Shown piece by piece: positions 1 through 7,473 of a stretch of DNA of 64,000 bases; position 1 is the first letter of the stretch; each line of letters opens with the position of its first letter. This stretch comes from Micromonospora tulbaghiae (lineage in GTDB: Bacteria > Actinomycetota > Actinomycetes > Mycobacteriales > Micromonosporaceae). A program made the translations under genes and the position numbers. The DNA lies in assembly GCF_900091605.1 (NCBI RefSeq), contig NZ_FMCQ01000003.1:58485-122484 (forward strand), read 5' to 3'. The notes beneath the pieces were generated by a model. That model had not been told where the DNA came from, did not search any database, and was given only the letters and a program-made list of their open reading frames with translations.

Positions 1-1
1 A

Positions 2-256
2 CCGCACACGTACGACCTGTGTGAGCCGCACGCCCGCAGCCTGACCGCCCCGCGCGGCTGGGACGTGGTGCGGCACGAGGGCGAGTTCGAGCCGCCGCCG
101 CCCACCACGGACGACCTGGTGGCGCTGGCCGAGGCGGTACGCGAGGCCGCACGCCCGGCCCCGCCCCGCCCTCCGGAGGACGAGCCCACCACGAAGCCCC
201 AGACCCCCCAGCAGGGCCGCCGGGGCCACCTGCGCGTAATCCCACCCCACCACTGA
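2..256 (+). CDS. DUF3499 family protein, 3' end only
   Basis: The frame is open from the first bases of the window, so the gene starts upstream. The visible part begins PHTYDLCEPHARSLTAPRGW, which I recognise as the conserved C-terminal half of the small actinobacterial DUF3499 proteins. Their CxxH-type residues suggest metal binding, but no function is established. A low-complexity Pro/Glu tail ends in HLRVIPPHH. In other actinobacteria this gene usually lies near phosphomannomutase and Trm112 genes. Here the next such genes (Trm112, SIS, manA) are about 36 kb away. Confidence 0.8.
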   Translation, partial: PHTYDLCEPHARSLTAPRGWDVVRHEGEFEPPPPTTDDLVALAEAVREAARPAPPRPPEDEPTTKPQTPQQGRRGHLRVIPPHH

Positions 257-300
257 CCCGCGCGCCCGCGCCCGCGCCTGCGCGCCCCCGCCCCTCACCG

Positions 301-363
301 CGTCGATCATGAAGTTGACGGCGTTTTCGATCTCCCTGAGTGCCGCCAACTTCATGATCAACG
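301..363. repeat. Intergenic inverted repeat, 22-bp arms
   Basis: The left arm (301-322) and right arm (342-363) are reverse complements at about 20 of 22 positions. The core of the right arm is CAACTTCATGATCAAC. The loop is about 19 bases. It lies between the DUF3499 stop and the converging FAD oxidase gene, so it could act as a bidirectional terminator. There is no T-run, and the style matches the inverted repeats at the other end of the window, so a dispersed REP-like element is the better reading. Confidence 0.75.
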
Positions 364-392
364 GGGTGAGGTGGGGTGGAAGGGGGAGTGGG

Positions 393-1772
393 TCAGTGGC
401 CCAGGAAGCGGTTGAAGAGGTCTGCCCGGCGGGACGGGCGATGGGTTCTGTGCTCGCTGCGGTCGGCTGAGGACATGATCTTCAGGCCGGCGTTCATGGC
501 GAGCCAGCGCAGCGGCTCCGGTTCCCAGTGGGGGGAGCGGTGCCCCACCCAGGGCAGCGCGGTCAGGTCGCTGTCCACGCCTCGGATCAGGCCGGCGAGC
601 GTACGCCCGGCGAGGTTGCTGGTGCCGACGCCGTCACCGACGTAGCCGCCCGCCCAGGCCAGCCCGGTACGCCGGTCCAGCCCCACCGACGCGGACCAGT
701 CCCGGGCCACGCCGAGCGGCCCGCCCCAGGCGTGCGTCACCGGCACGTCCGGTCCGAGCACCGGGAACAGTTCCCCGAGCGCCCGGCGCAGCGCCGCGAA
801 CACCCGGGGCTCCCGGTCGAAGTCCTGCCGCACCCGGGAGGCGTAGTGGTAGGGCGCGCCCCGCCCGCCGAACGCGAGCCGGCCGTCGGCGGTGCGCTGG
901 CCGTACACGATGACGTGCCGGTAGTCGGAGAACGTCTCCCGCTCCGCCAGCCCGATCCGCGCCCAGGTCTCCTCGGGCAGCGGCGGGGTGGCCACCATCA
1001 GCGAGTAGACCGGTGCCACCACACGCCGCTGGCCGGGCAGCCCCGGCGTGTAGCCCTCGGTCGCGCGCACCACCACCGGTGCCCGGACCACGCCCGCCGC
1101 TGTCGCCGCCGCGCCGGGCCGCAGCGCGGTCACCGCTGTGTGCTCGTGGATGCGTACGCCCCGGCGTTCCACCGCCCGGGCCAGGCCCCGGACCAGCTTC
1201 GCCGGGTGCACGGCCGCGCAGTGCGGGGTGTACGTGCCGCCGCGTACCCCCTCGGCGTTGCACCGCGCGGCGGCCTCGTCGGCGTCGAGCAGCGTCAGGT
1301 CGTCGTCGGTGAGCCCGTGCGCGTGGGCCTGGGCTACCTCGGCGCGGGCCCGGCCGAGCTGGGCCTCGCTGCGGGCCAGCGTCACAGTGCCGCCGGCCTG
1401 CCAGTCGCACTCGATGCCCTCGGCGGCGGCGACCCGGCCCACCTCGCCGACCGTGTCGTGCATGGCCCGCTGCATGGCCAGTGCCCGGTCCCGGCCGTGC
1501 CGGCGGGCCAGCGCCGGCAGCGAGGTGGGGAACAGTGCCGAGCACCAGCCGCCGTTGCGCCCGGACGCTCCGTACCCGGCGATCTCCCGCTCCAGCACGA
1601 CGACGCGCAGCGTGGGGTCGGCCTCGGCCAGGTACCAGGCCGTCCACAGCCCGGTGTACCCGGCGCCCACGATCGCCACGTCGGCGTCCGTGTCGCCGGG
1701 CAACCCGGGTCGTGGTGTCAGCGGCTCGTCCAGGCCGGACAGCCAGTACGACAGGTGCTGGTAGCCCGTCAT
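393..1772 (-). CDS. FAD-dependent amine oxidase (DAO / PuuB-like)
   Basis: A 459-residue cytosolic flavoprotein of the DAO superfamily. An N-terminal Rossmann motif VAIVGAGYTGLWTA (about residues 32-45) binds FAD, and ASGRNGGW follows as in gamma-glutamylputrescine oxidases. The C-terminal WGGPLGVARDWS and YVGDGVGTSNLAGR segments fit the same family. It would oxidise a primary or secondary amine to an aldehyde with release of H2O2 or reduction of an acceptor. It is 4 bases downstream of the class III aminotransferase gene and cotranscribed with it. Gene context (AsnC regulator, potDABC, agmatinase) points to putrescine or a derivative as substrate. The exact substrate cannot be read from sequence. 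Confidence 0.85.
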   Translation of the reverse strand: MTGYQHLSYWLSGLDEPLTPRPGLPGDTDADVAIVGAGYTGLWTAWYLAEADPTLRVVVLEREIAGYGASGRNGGWCSALFPTSLPALARRHGRDRALAMQRAMHDTVGEVGRVAAAEGIECDWQAGGTVTLARSEAQLGRARAEVAQAHAHGLTDDDLTLLDADEAAARCNAEGVRGGTYTPHCAAVHPAKLVRGLARAVERRGVRIHEHTAVTALRPGAAATAAGVVRAPVVVRATEGYTPGLPGQRRVVAPVYSLMVATPPLPEETWARIGLAERETFSDYRHVIVYGQRTADGRLAFGGRGAPYHYASRVRQDFDREPRVFAALRRALGELFPVLGPDVPVTHAWGGPLGVARDWSASVGLDRRTGLAWAGGYVGDGVGTSNLAGRTLAGLIRGVDSDLTALPWVGHRSPHWEPEPLRWLAMNAGLKIMSSADRSEHRTHRPSRRADLFNRFLGH

Positions 1773-1776
1773 CGGC

Positions 1777-3123
1777 TCAGAGCCGGGACCACGCCTCGGT
1801 CAGCACCGCGCGCAGGATCTGCTCGATCTCGTCGAAGTGCTGCTGGTCGGCGATCAGCGGCGGGGCGAGCTGCACCACCGGGTCGCCCCTGTCGTCGGCC
1901 CGGCAGTAGAGCCCGGCGTCGAACAGCGCGGTGGAGAGGAAGCCGCGCAGCAGCCGCTCCGACTCGGCCTCGTCGAACGTCTCCCGGGTCGTCTTGTCCT
2001 TGACCAGCTCGATGCCGTAGAAGTAGCCGTCGCCGCGTACGTCGCCGACGATCGGCAGGTCGTACAGCTTCTCCAGGGTGGACCGGAACGCGCCCTCGTT
2101 GGCCCGGACGTGCCCGATCAGGTCCTCCCGGGCGAACACCTCCAGGTTGGCCAGTGCGACCGCGCAGGAGACCGGGTGGCCGCCGAACGTCACGCCGTGC
2201 GCGAACATGCCGGTCTCGGTGAGGAACGGCTCCATCAGCCGCTCGCTGGCGATCATCGCGCCGAGCGGGGCGTAGCCGGAGGTGATGCCCTTGGCGGTGG
2301 TGATGATGTCCGGCTGGTAGCCGTAGCGCACGGCGCCGAAGTACTCGCCGAGCCGGCCCCAGGAGCAGATCACCTCGTCGCTGACGAGCAGCACGTCGTA
2401 CGCGTCGCAGATCTCGCGTACCCGCTCGAAGTAGCCGGGCGGCGGCGGGAAGCAGCCGCCGGAGTTCTGCACCGGCTCCAGGAAGACGGCGGCGACCGTC
2501 TCCGGCCCCTCCCGCTCGATCGCCCGCCCGATCTCCTCGGCGGCCCACCGGCCGAACGCCTCGGCGTCGTCGCCGTGCTCGGGGGCCCGGTAGAAGTTGG
2601 TGTTCGGCACCTTGATGCCACCCGGCACCAGCGGCTCGAAGTCGGTCTTGATGCCCGGCAGGCCGGTGATCGACAGCGCGCCCATCGAGGTGCCGTGGTA
2701 GGCGATGTAGCGGCTGACCACCTTGTGCTTGGTGGGCTTGCCGGTGCGCTTGAAGTAGGCCCGGGCCAGCTTCCATGCGGCCTCGACGGCCTCGGATCCA
2801 CCGGTGGTGAAGAACACCCGGTTCAGGTCGCCGGGCGTGAGCGTGGCGATCTTCTCGGCCAGCTCGACGGCCTTCGGGTGGGCGTACGACCAGAGCGGGA
2901 AGTAGGCCAGCTCGCCGGCCTGCTTGGCGGCGGCCTCGGCCAGCTCGGCGCGGCCGTGGCCGGCGTTGACGACGAACAGCCCGGCCAGCCCGTCCAGGTA
3001 GCGGCGGCCCTGTGCGTCCCAGACGTACGCGCCCTCGCCCCGGACGATTGTCGGAACCTCGCCGGCGGGGTAGCTCGCCATGCGGGTGAAGTGCATCCAC
3101 AGGTGGTCGGTGGCGTTGGCCAT
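1777..3123 (-). CDS. Class III aminotransferase, putrescine/diamine:pyruvate type (SpuC-like)
   Basis: A PLP-dependent fold-type I aminotransferase of 448 residues. The Schiff-base lysine is K278 in ITTAKGITSGYAPLG, and FFTTGGSEAVEAAWKLAR gives the phosphate-binding region. Family members move the amino group of putrescine, beta-alanine or similar omega-amines to pyruvate. I start at ATG 3123 (MANATDHLWMHF) behind GGGGCT rather than the upstream GTG at 3162, because the conserved N-terminus begins here. It heads a two-gene operon with the FAD oxidase and follows the AsnC/Lrp regulator on the same strand. Substrate preference for putrescine is inferred from the neighbouring polyamine transporter and agmatinase. 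Confidence 0.87.
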   Translation of the reverse strand: MANATDHLWMHFTRMASYPAGEVPTIVRGEGAYVWDAQGRRYLDGLAGLFVVNAGHGRAELAEAAAKQAGELAYFPLWSYAHPKAVELAEKIATLTPGDLNRVFFTTGGSEAVEAAWKLARAYFKRTGKPTKHKVVSRYIAYHGTSMGALSITGLPGIKTDFEPLVPGGIKVPNTNFYRAPEHGDDAEAFGRWAAEEIGRAIEREGPETVAAVFLEPVQNSGGCFPPPPGYFERVREICDAYDVLLVSDEVICSWGRLGEYFGAVRYGYQPDIITTAKGITSGYAPLGAMIASERLMEPFLTETGMFAHGVTFGGHPVSCAVALANLEVFAREDLIGHVRANEGAFRSTLEKLYDLPIVGDVRGDGYFYGIELVKDKTTRETFDEAESERLLRGFLSTALFDAGLYCRADDRGDPVVQLAPPLIADQQHFDEIEQILRAVLTEAWSRL

Positions 3124-3179
3124 GTCAGCCCCATCGGGTCTCGGGCCGGTCAGGGGTGACACCGGCCGCTCTGCCCACG

Positions 3180-3209
3180 GTTATCCCACAGGCGGTGCCG
3201 ATAAGGCAA
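3180..3209 (-). promoter_or_regulatory. Candidate promoter of aminotransferase-oxidase operon
   Basis: Read on the minus strand, TTGCCT (3209-3204) is followed after 18 bases by GATAAC (3185-3180), about 57 bases upstream of the aminotransferase ATG. The copy of the motif CAACGGAATCC at 3258-3268 lies upstream of this promoter and could be an AsnC/Lrp binding site. Confidence 0.4.
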
Positions 3210-3257
3210 GCGAACAAGCTTCACCGCGACGGATTCAGCGTCGTATCACTGCAGGGT

Positions 3258-3268
3258 CAACGGAATCC
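3258..3268. promoter_or_regulatory. Shared motif CAACGGAATCC, copy 1
   Basis: This 11-mer occurs upstream of the aminotransferase-oxidase operon and again at 3868-3878 upstream of potD. Both copies flank the AsnC/Lrp-type regulator gene, so they are candidate operators for it. This is an inference from position and repetition only. Confidence 0.4.
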
Positions 3269-3271
3269 GCA

Positions 3272-3784
3272 TCAGGCGGTGCCCCAGCTGTAGGTCTGCT
3301 TGCGCAGCTTCAGGTAGACGAACGCCTCGGTGGAGAGCACCCCGGGCACGCCGCGCAGCTTCTGGAGGATCTCCAGCAGGTGCGCGTCGTTGCGGCAGAC
3401 CACCTCGGCCAGCAGGTCGAACGAGCCGGCGGTGATCACCACGTAGTCGATCTCCTCGAACTCGGCCAGCCGGTCGGCGACCGGTTCCAGGTCGCCGTCG
3501 GTCCGCAGCCCGATCATGGCCTGGCGGGGGAAGCCGAGCTGGAGCGGGTCGGTGACCGCGACGATCTGCATGACGCCCGCGTCGAGCAGTCGCTGCACCC
3601 GCTGGCGTACCGCTGCCTCGGAGAGCCCGACCGCCTTGCCGATGCTCGCGTACGGGCGGCGCCCGTCCTCCTGGAGCTGCTCGATGATCTGCTTGGCCAC
3701 GTCGTCGAGCAGAGCGTGGTTGGACCCTTCACGCACGGTGACCCGGCGGGCGCCGTTGGAGTTCTCCTGGTGCCGGTTGACCAT
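3272..3784 (-). CDS. Lrp/AsnC family transcriptional regulator
   Basis: A 170-residue regulator. The N-terminal winged helix-turn-helix spans about residues 25-75 (IIEQLQEDGRRPYASIGKAV, then SEAAVRQRVQRLLDAGV). The C-terminal RAM/ligand domain spans about residues 85-165. Lrp/AsnC proteins are octameric DNA-binding proteins that sense amino acids or amines. It lies between the leftward aminotransferase-oxidase operon and the rightward pot operon, and the motif CAACGGAATCC appears in front of both. It is therefore the obvious local regulator of polyamine uptake and breakdown. The effector is unknown. The start ATG at 3784 is preceded by GAGGAGCG. Confidence 0.9.
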   Translation of the reverse strand: MVNRHQENSNGARRVTVREGSNHALLDDVAKQIIEQLQEDGRRPYASIGKAVGLSEAAVRQRVQRLLDAGVMQIVAVTDPLQLGFPRQAMIGLRTDGDLEPVADRLAEFEEIDYVVITAGSFDLLAEVVCRNDAHLLEILQKLRGVPGVLSTEAFVYLKLRKQTYSWGTA

Positions 3785-3860
3785 CGACGCTCCTCGTGTC
3801 CGATTCTCCGTGTTGAGCGTAGTGCCCCGCGCAGTCTGGCGTATTTCGTGGCGACTGGCT

Positions 3861-3878
3861 ATTCCGGCAACGGAATCC
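3861..3878. promoter_or_regulatory. Palindrome and shared motif upstream of potD
   Basis: ATTCCGGCAACGGAAT (3861-3876) is a perfect palindrome with 6-base arms around GCAA. It overlaps CAACGGAATCC (3868-3878), the same 11-mer as at 3258-3268. It lies in the divergent gap between the AsnC/Lrp gene and potD and is a plausible operator. Confidence 0.45.
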
Positions 3879-3989
3879 CTTGTGAGAGAGGTTTTCTCAT
3901 GTCAGGATCAGTCGTCCATCGCCACTGACCCTCCCGCCGGCGCGCCGCCCCCGTCCCGCCGCCGACGATGCCCCCCAAGGAGTCGTCAC

Positions 3990-5174
3990 ATGCGTAGTCC
4001 CCTCCGGACCCTCACCCGGCGTGGTCTGCTCACCGGGACCGTCGGCTCGGCCGCGCTGCTCGCCACCGCGGGCACCCTGGCCGGCTGCGGAACCAAGGGC
4101 GCCCAGCAGACCGAAGCCGGCTGCAAGAGCGAGGATCTGTCCGCCACCGAGAAGAAGGTCGCCTTCTCGAACTGGCCGCAGTACATGGACACCGACGAGA
4201 AGGACGAGTCCAAGCGCCCCACGCTCGACGCGTTCGTCGCCGCCTCCGGCATCCAGGTGACGTACAGCGAGGACGTCAACGACAACAACGAGTTCTTCGG
4301 CAAGGTGCGCAACCAGCTCGCCGGCTGTCAGAGCACCGGCCGGGACATCATGGTGCTCACCGACTGGATGGCCGCCCGGGTGATCCGCCTCGGCTGGGTG
4401 CAGAAGCTGGACAAGTCGAAGATGCCCAACGTCGAGGCGAACCTGCTGCAGTCGCTGCGCGGGCGCTCCTTCGACGCCGAGACCCAGCTCGCCGTCCCGT
4501 GGCAGTCCGGGCTGGCCGGGCTCGCGTACAACGCGAAGGTCACCAAGGAGATCCGCACCGTCGACGAGCTGCTCACCCGCCCCGATCTCAAGGGCAAGGT
4601 GACTGTGCTGTCGGAGATGCGCGACACCATCGGCCTGCTGCTCCAGTCGCTCGGCCACGACCCGGCCAAGTTCACCTCGGCCCAGTTCGACGACGCGCTG
4701 AACAAGCTCAAGAAGGCCGTGGACAGCAAGCAGATCCGGCGGTTCACCGGCAACGACTACGCGCCCGACCTGGCCAAGGGCGACATCGCCGCGTGCATCG
4801 GCTGGTCCGGCGACGTGGTCCAGCTCGGCTTCGACGACGAGAAGATCAAGTTCGTGGTGCCCGAGTCCGGCGTGATGCTCTGGTCGGACAACATGCTGGT
4901 GCCGAACAAGGCCACCCACAAGGCCAACGCCGAGGCGTTGATGAACCACTACTACGACCCGGCGGTGGCGGCGAAGCTGGCCGCGTACGTCAACTACATC
5001 TGCCCGGTGCAGGGTGCGCAGGCCGAGATGGAGAAGATCGACCCGGATCTGGCCACCAACCCGCTGATCTTCCCGGACGACGCGATGCTGTCGAAGGCCA
5101 AGGTCTTCATGGCGCTCGACGAAGCGCAGGAGAAGGAGTACGAGACCAAGTTCCAGCAGGTGATCGGCGCGTGA
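3990..5174 (+). CDS. potD: Polyamine ABC transporter substrate-binding lipoprotein
   Basis: A 394-residue PotD/PotF-type solute-binding protein. The signal peptide carries a twin-arginine pair (R10-R11 in LTRRGLLTG) and a lipobox LAGC with the acylated Cys at 33, so it is probably a Tat-exported lipoprotein. FSNWPQYMDTDEKD is the typical start of the mature spermidine/putrescine-binding fold (usually W-x-x-Y). The start ATG at 3990 is preceded by AAGGAG; the open frame extends further upstream but without family similarity. It is the first gene of potDABC and overlaps potA by 4 bases. Ligand (putrescine, spermidine or agmatine) is not determined by sequence. Confidence 0.92.
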   Translation: MRSPLRTLTRRGLLTGTVGSAALLATAGTLAGCGTKGAQQTEAGCKSEDLSATEKKVAFSNWPQYMDTDEKDESKRPTLDAFVAASGIQVTYSEDVNDNNEFFGKVRNQLAGCQSTGRDIMVLTDWMAARVIRLGWVQKLDKSKMPNVEANLLQSLRGRSFDAETQLAVPWQSGLAGLAYNAKVTKEIRTVDELLTRPDLKGKVTVLSEMRDTIGLLLQSLGHDPAKFTSAQFDDALNKLKKAVDSKQIRRFTGNDYAPDLAKGDIAACIGWSGDVVQLGFDDEKIKFVVPESGVMLWSDNMLVPNKATHKANAEALMNHYYDPAVAAKLAAYVNYICPVQGAQAEMEKIDPDLATNPLIFPDDAMLSKAKVFMALDEAQEKEYETKFQQVIGA

Positions 5175-6328
5175 AGGGGCAGCAGACCCCGGCCGGCGAC
5201 CTGCGACTGGTCGACCTCACCAAGCGGTTCGGCGTCTTCACCGCCGTCGACGACCTCACCCTCACCATCCCGCAGGGCTCGTTCTTCGCCCTCCTCGGCG
5301 CGTCCGGCTGCGGCAAGACCACCACGCTGCGGATGATCGCCGGGCTGGAGCAGCCCACGAGCGGACAGGTGCTGCTCGGCGAGCAGGACATCGCCGGGCT
5401 GCGGCCGTACAAGCGGCCGGTCAACACCGTGTTCCAGAGCTACGCGCTCTTCCCGCACCTGGACATCCACGAGAACGTGGCGTTCGGGCTGCGCCGCCGC
5501 GGCATCCGCAAGGTGAGCGACCAGGTGGAGCGGATGCTCGCGCTGGTCCAGCTCGAAGGGTACGGCCGGCGTCGTCCGGCCCAGCTCTCCGGGGGCCAGC
5601 AGCAGCGCGTCGCGCTGGCCCGGGCGCTCATCAACCACCCGCAGGTGCTGCTGCTCGACGAGCCGCTCGGCGCGCTCGACCTGAAGCTGCGGCGGCAGAT
5701 GCAGATCGAGCTGAAGCGGATCCAGACCGAGGTGGGCATCACCTTCGTGCACGTCACCCACGACCAGGAGGAGGCCATGACGATGGCCGACACGGTCGCG
5801 GTGATGAACGCCGGCCGGATCGAGCAACTCGGCGCGCCCGCCGACATCTACGAGTACCCGGCCACCGCGTTCGTCGCGAACTTCCTCGGCCAGTCCAACC
5901 TGCTCGCCGCCGAGGCGGGCGGCCGCGCCGCCGACGACGTGCTGGTCACGGCGCACGGCGCGCGCTTCTCGGTGCCCGCCGGCCGGGCCCGGCTCACCGA
6001 CGGGCCGGGCTTCCTCGGCGTACGTCCGGAGAAGCTGCACCTGGCCGAGGGGCCGGACGGGGTGCCGGCCGGGCACCAGCACATCGGTGGCGTGGTCACC
6101 GACGCCTCGTACGTCGGGGTGAGCACGCAGTACCTGGTGCGCACCGCCTGGGGCAGCGAACTGACCGCGTTCGCCGCGAACAGCGGTCTGGGCGGTCAGT
6201 TGGCGGTCGGCACGGCGGTGACCGCGCACTGGGACCCGCGGCACGCGTTCCTGCTGCCCCGGGCGGCCGGTGAGGACGACCAGACCACGCCGCTGCTCGA
6301 CGAGCCGCCGGTGGGTGCGCTGCCATGA
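5171..6328 (+). CDS. potA: Polyamine ABC transporter ATP-binding protein
   Basis: A 385-residue ABC ATPase. Visible motifs are Walker A GASGCGKTT, the Q-loop region VFQSYALFPH, the signature LSGGQQQR, Walker B VLLLDEPLGALD and the switch-histidine segment VHVTHDQEEA. A C-terminal TOBE domain follows (about residues 290-370), as in PotA. It starts at GTG 5171, which overlaps the potD stop (GTGA). Its own stop TGA (6326-6328) overlaps the ATG of the first 80-bp repeat unit. It energises uptake through PotB and PotC. Confidence 0.93.
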   Translation: MKGQQTPAGDLRLVDLTKRFGVFTAVDDLTLTIPQGSFFALLGASGCGKTTTLRMIAGLEQPTSGQVLLGEQDIAGLRPYKRPVNTVFQSYALFPHLDIHENVAFGLRRRGIRKVSDQVERMLALVQLEGYGRRRPAQLSGGQQQRVALARALINHPQVLLLDEPLGALDLKLRRQMQIELKRIQTEVGITFVHVTHDQEEAMTMADTVAVMNAGRIEQLGAPADIYEYPATAFVANFLGQSNLLAAEAGGRAADDVLVTAHGARFSVPAGRARLTDGPGFLGVRPEKLHLAEGPDGVPAGHQHIGGVVTDASYVGVSTQYLVRTAWGSELTAFAANSGLGGQLAVGTAVTAHWDPRHAFLLPRAAGEDDQTTPLLDEPPVGALP

Positions 6329-6408
6329 GCGAGCGCAGCGAGCGAATCGGCCAGCTCAGCGCGAAGGTGCCTCATGACGGCACGGAGCGAAGCGGAGTGG
6401 CGGCATGA
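6325..6408 (+). CDS. Mini-ORF 1 of 80-bp repeat (27 aa)
   Basis: It starts MSERSERIGQLSAKVPHDG and has 27 codons plus TGA. The ATG overlaps the potA stop (ATGA) and its stop overlaps the next mini-ORF ATG. No domain. It may be translated only to carry ribosomes from potA to potB. Confidence 0.4.
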   Translation: MSERSERIGQLSAKVPHDGTERSGVAA

Positions 6409-6488
6409 GCGCGCGCAGCGAGCGAATCGGCAAGCTCAGCGCGAAGGTGCCTCGTGACGGCACGGAGCGAAGCGGAGTGGCGGCATGA
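6405..6488 (+). CDS. Mini-ORF 2 of 80-bp repeat (27 aa)
   Basis: It starts MSARSERIGKLSAKVPRDG. The length and 4-base overlaps at both ends are the same as in mini-ORF 1. Substitutions relative to unit 1 are mostly basic (Glu to Ala, Gln to Lys, His to Arg). Confidence 0.4.
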   Translation: MSARSERIGKLSAKVPRDGTERSGVAA

Positions 6489-6568
6489 GCGCGCGCAGCG
6501 AGCGAATCGGCAGGCTCAGCGCGAAGGTGCCTCGTGACGGCACGGAGCGAAGCGGAGTGGCGGCATGA
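6485..6568 (+). CDS. Mini-ORF 3 of 80-bp repeat (27 aa)
   Basis: It starts MSARSERIGRLSAKVPRDG and differs from mini-ORF 2 by a single Lys-to-Arg change. Its TGA overlaps the potB start ATG at 6565. Confidence 0.4.
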   Translation: MSARSERIGRLSAKVPRDGTERSGVAA

Positions 6569-7473
6569 GCGCGCTGGCCCACGTACCGACCTCCGCCGGG
6601 AAACCGGCGCCGCCGCCGGTGCGGCGCGGGCGCAACCGGCTCCTGCCGTACCTGTTGCTGCTGCCCGGCGCGGCCTGGCTGCTCGTCTTCTTCGCGCTGC
6701 CGCTGGTGCAACTCGCGTCCGCCAGCCTGTACGACCCGGCTGGCTCGCTCTCCACCGGGTACGCGATGACCTGGGCGTTCAGCAACTACCCGGACGCGTT
6801 GCAGGCGTACTGGCCGCAGTTCTCCCGGTCGTTCCTCTACTCGGCCATCGCGCTGGTGCTCGCGCTGCTGATGGGCTACCCGCTGGCGTACGCGATCGCG
6901 CAGAAGGCCGGCCGGTGGAAGAACCTGCTGCTGGTCGCGGTGGTCGCGCCGATGTTCACCAGCTTCCTGGTGCGCACGCTGGCCTGGAAGACCATCCTGT
7001 CGGACAACGGCGCGCTGGTCGGGCTGCTGCGCGACGTGCACCTGCTCGGGCCGGACGGGCGGCTGCTGGCCACCCCGATCGCCGTGGTGCTCGGTCTGAC
7101 GTACAACTTCCTGCCGTTCCTGGTGCTGCCGCTGTACGCGAGCCTGGAGCGGCTCGATCCCCGGCTGCTGGAGGCGGCGAGCGACCTGTACGCGAGCCCG
7201 CTGCGCGCGTTCGCCAAGGTCACGCTGCCGCTGTCGATGCCCGGCCTGATCGCCGGCACGCTGCTGTTCTTCATCCCGGCCACCGGTGACTACATCAACG
7301 CCGAACTGCTCGGTACGCCGAACGAGTACATGATCGGCAACGTCATCGACTCGGCGTTCCTGGTCCGGCTGGACTACCCGCAGGGCGCGGCGCTGTCGTT
7401 CCTGCTGATGGCCGCGATCCTGGCGATCGTCTTCGTCTACCTGCGCCGGGCCGGTACGGAGGAGGTTCTGTGA
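6565..7473 (+). CDS. potB: Polyamine ABC transporter permease PotB-like
   Basis: A 302-residue inner-membrane permease with about six transmembrane helices. The first is LLPYLLLLPGAAWLLVFFAL, and the EAA loop region is EAASDLYASPLRAFAKVTLP, which docks to PotA. Length and motifs fit the PotB/PotH family. The start shares its ATGA with the last mini-ORF of the 80-bp repeats, and GGAG at 6554-6557 supplies the ribosome site. The end overlaps potC by GTGA. Confidence 0.92.
   Translation: MSALAHVPTSAGKPAPPPVRRGRNRLLPYLLLLPGAAWLLVFFALPLVQLASASLYDPAGSLSTGYAMTWAFSNYPDALQAYWPQFSRSFLYSAIALVLALLMGYPLAYAIAQKAGRWKNLLLVAVVAPMFTSFLVRTLAWKTILSDNGALVGLLRDVHLLGPDGRLLATPIAVVLGLTYNFLPFLVLPLYASLERLDPRLLEAASDLYASPLRAFAKVTLPLSMPGLIAGTLLFFIPATGDYINAELLGTPNEYMIGNVIDSAFLVRLDYPQGAALSFLLMAAILAIVFVYLRRAGTEEVL

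Larger units (their letters stand above)
6325..6564 (+). repeat. Three tandem 80-bp repeats between potA and potB
   Basis: Units at 6325-6404, 6405-6484 and 6485-6564 are nearly identical, differing at only a few positions (for example CCAG/CAAG/CAGG about 26 bases in). Each begins ATGAGCGMGCGCAGCGAGCG and ends GGAGTGGCGGC, so each ends with a Shine-Dalgarno-like GGAG placed 7 bases before the next ATG. Each unit encodes a 27-residue frame whose TGA overlaps the following ATG. The last one overlaps the potB ATG. Sequences starting MSERSER are familiar as spurious-looking N-termini in Micromonospora annotations, so this may be a mobile or dispersed element. That point is from memory. Confidence 0.9.

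Noticed and set aside
3124..3162. Longer aminotransferase start at GTG 3162
   Set aside because: The extra 13 residues have no family counterpart and no better ribosome site than ATG 3123.
6436..6785. Minus-strand frames across the 80-bp repeats
   Set aside because: They are reverse reads of the repeat running into antisense potB with no family similarity.
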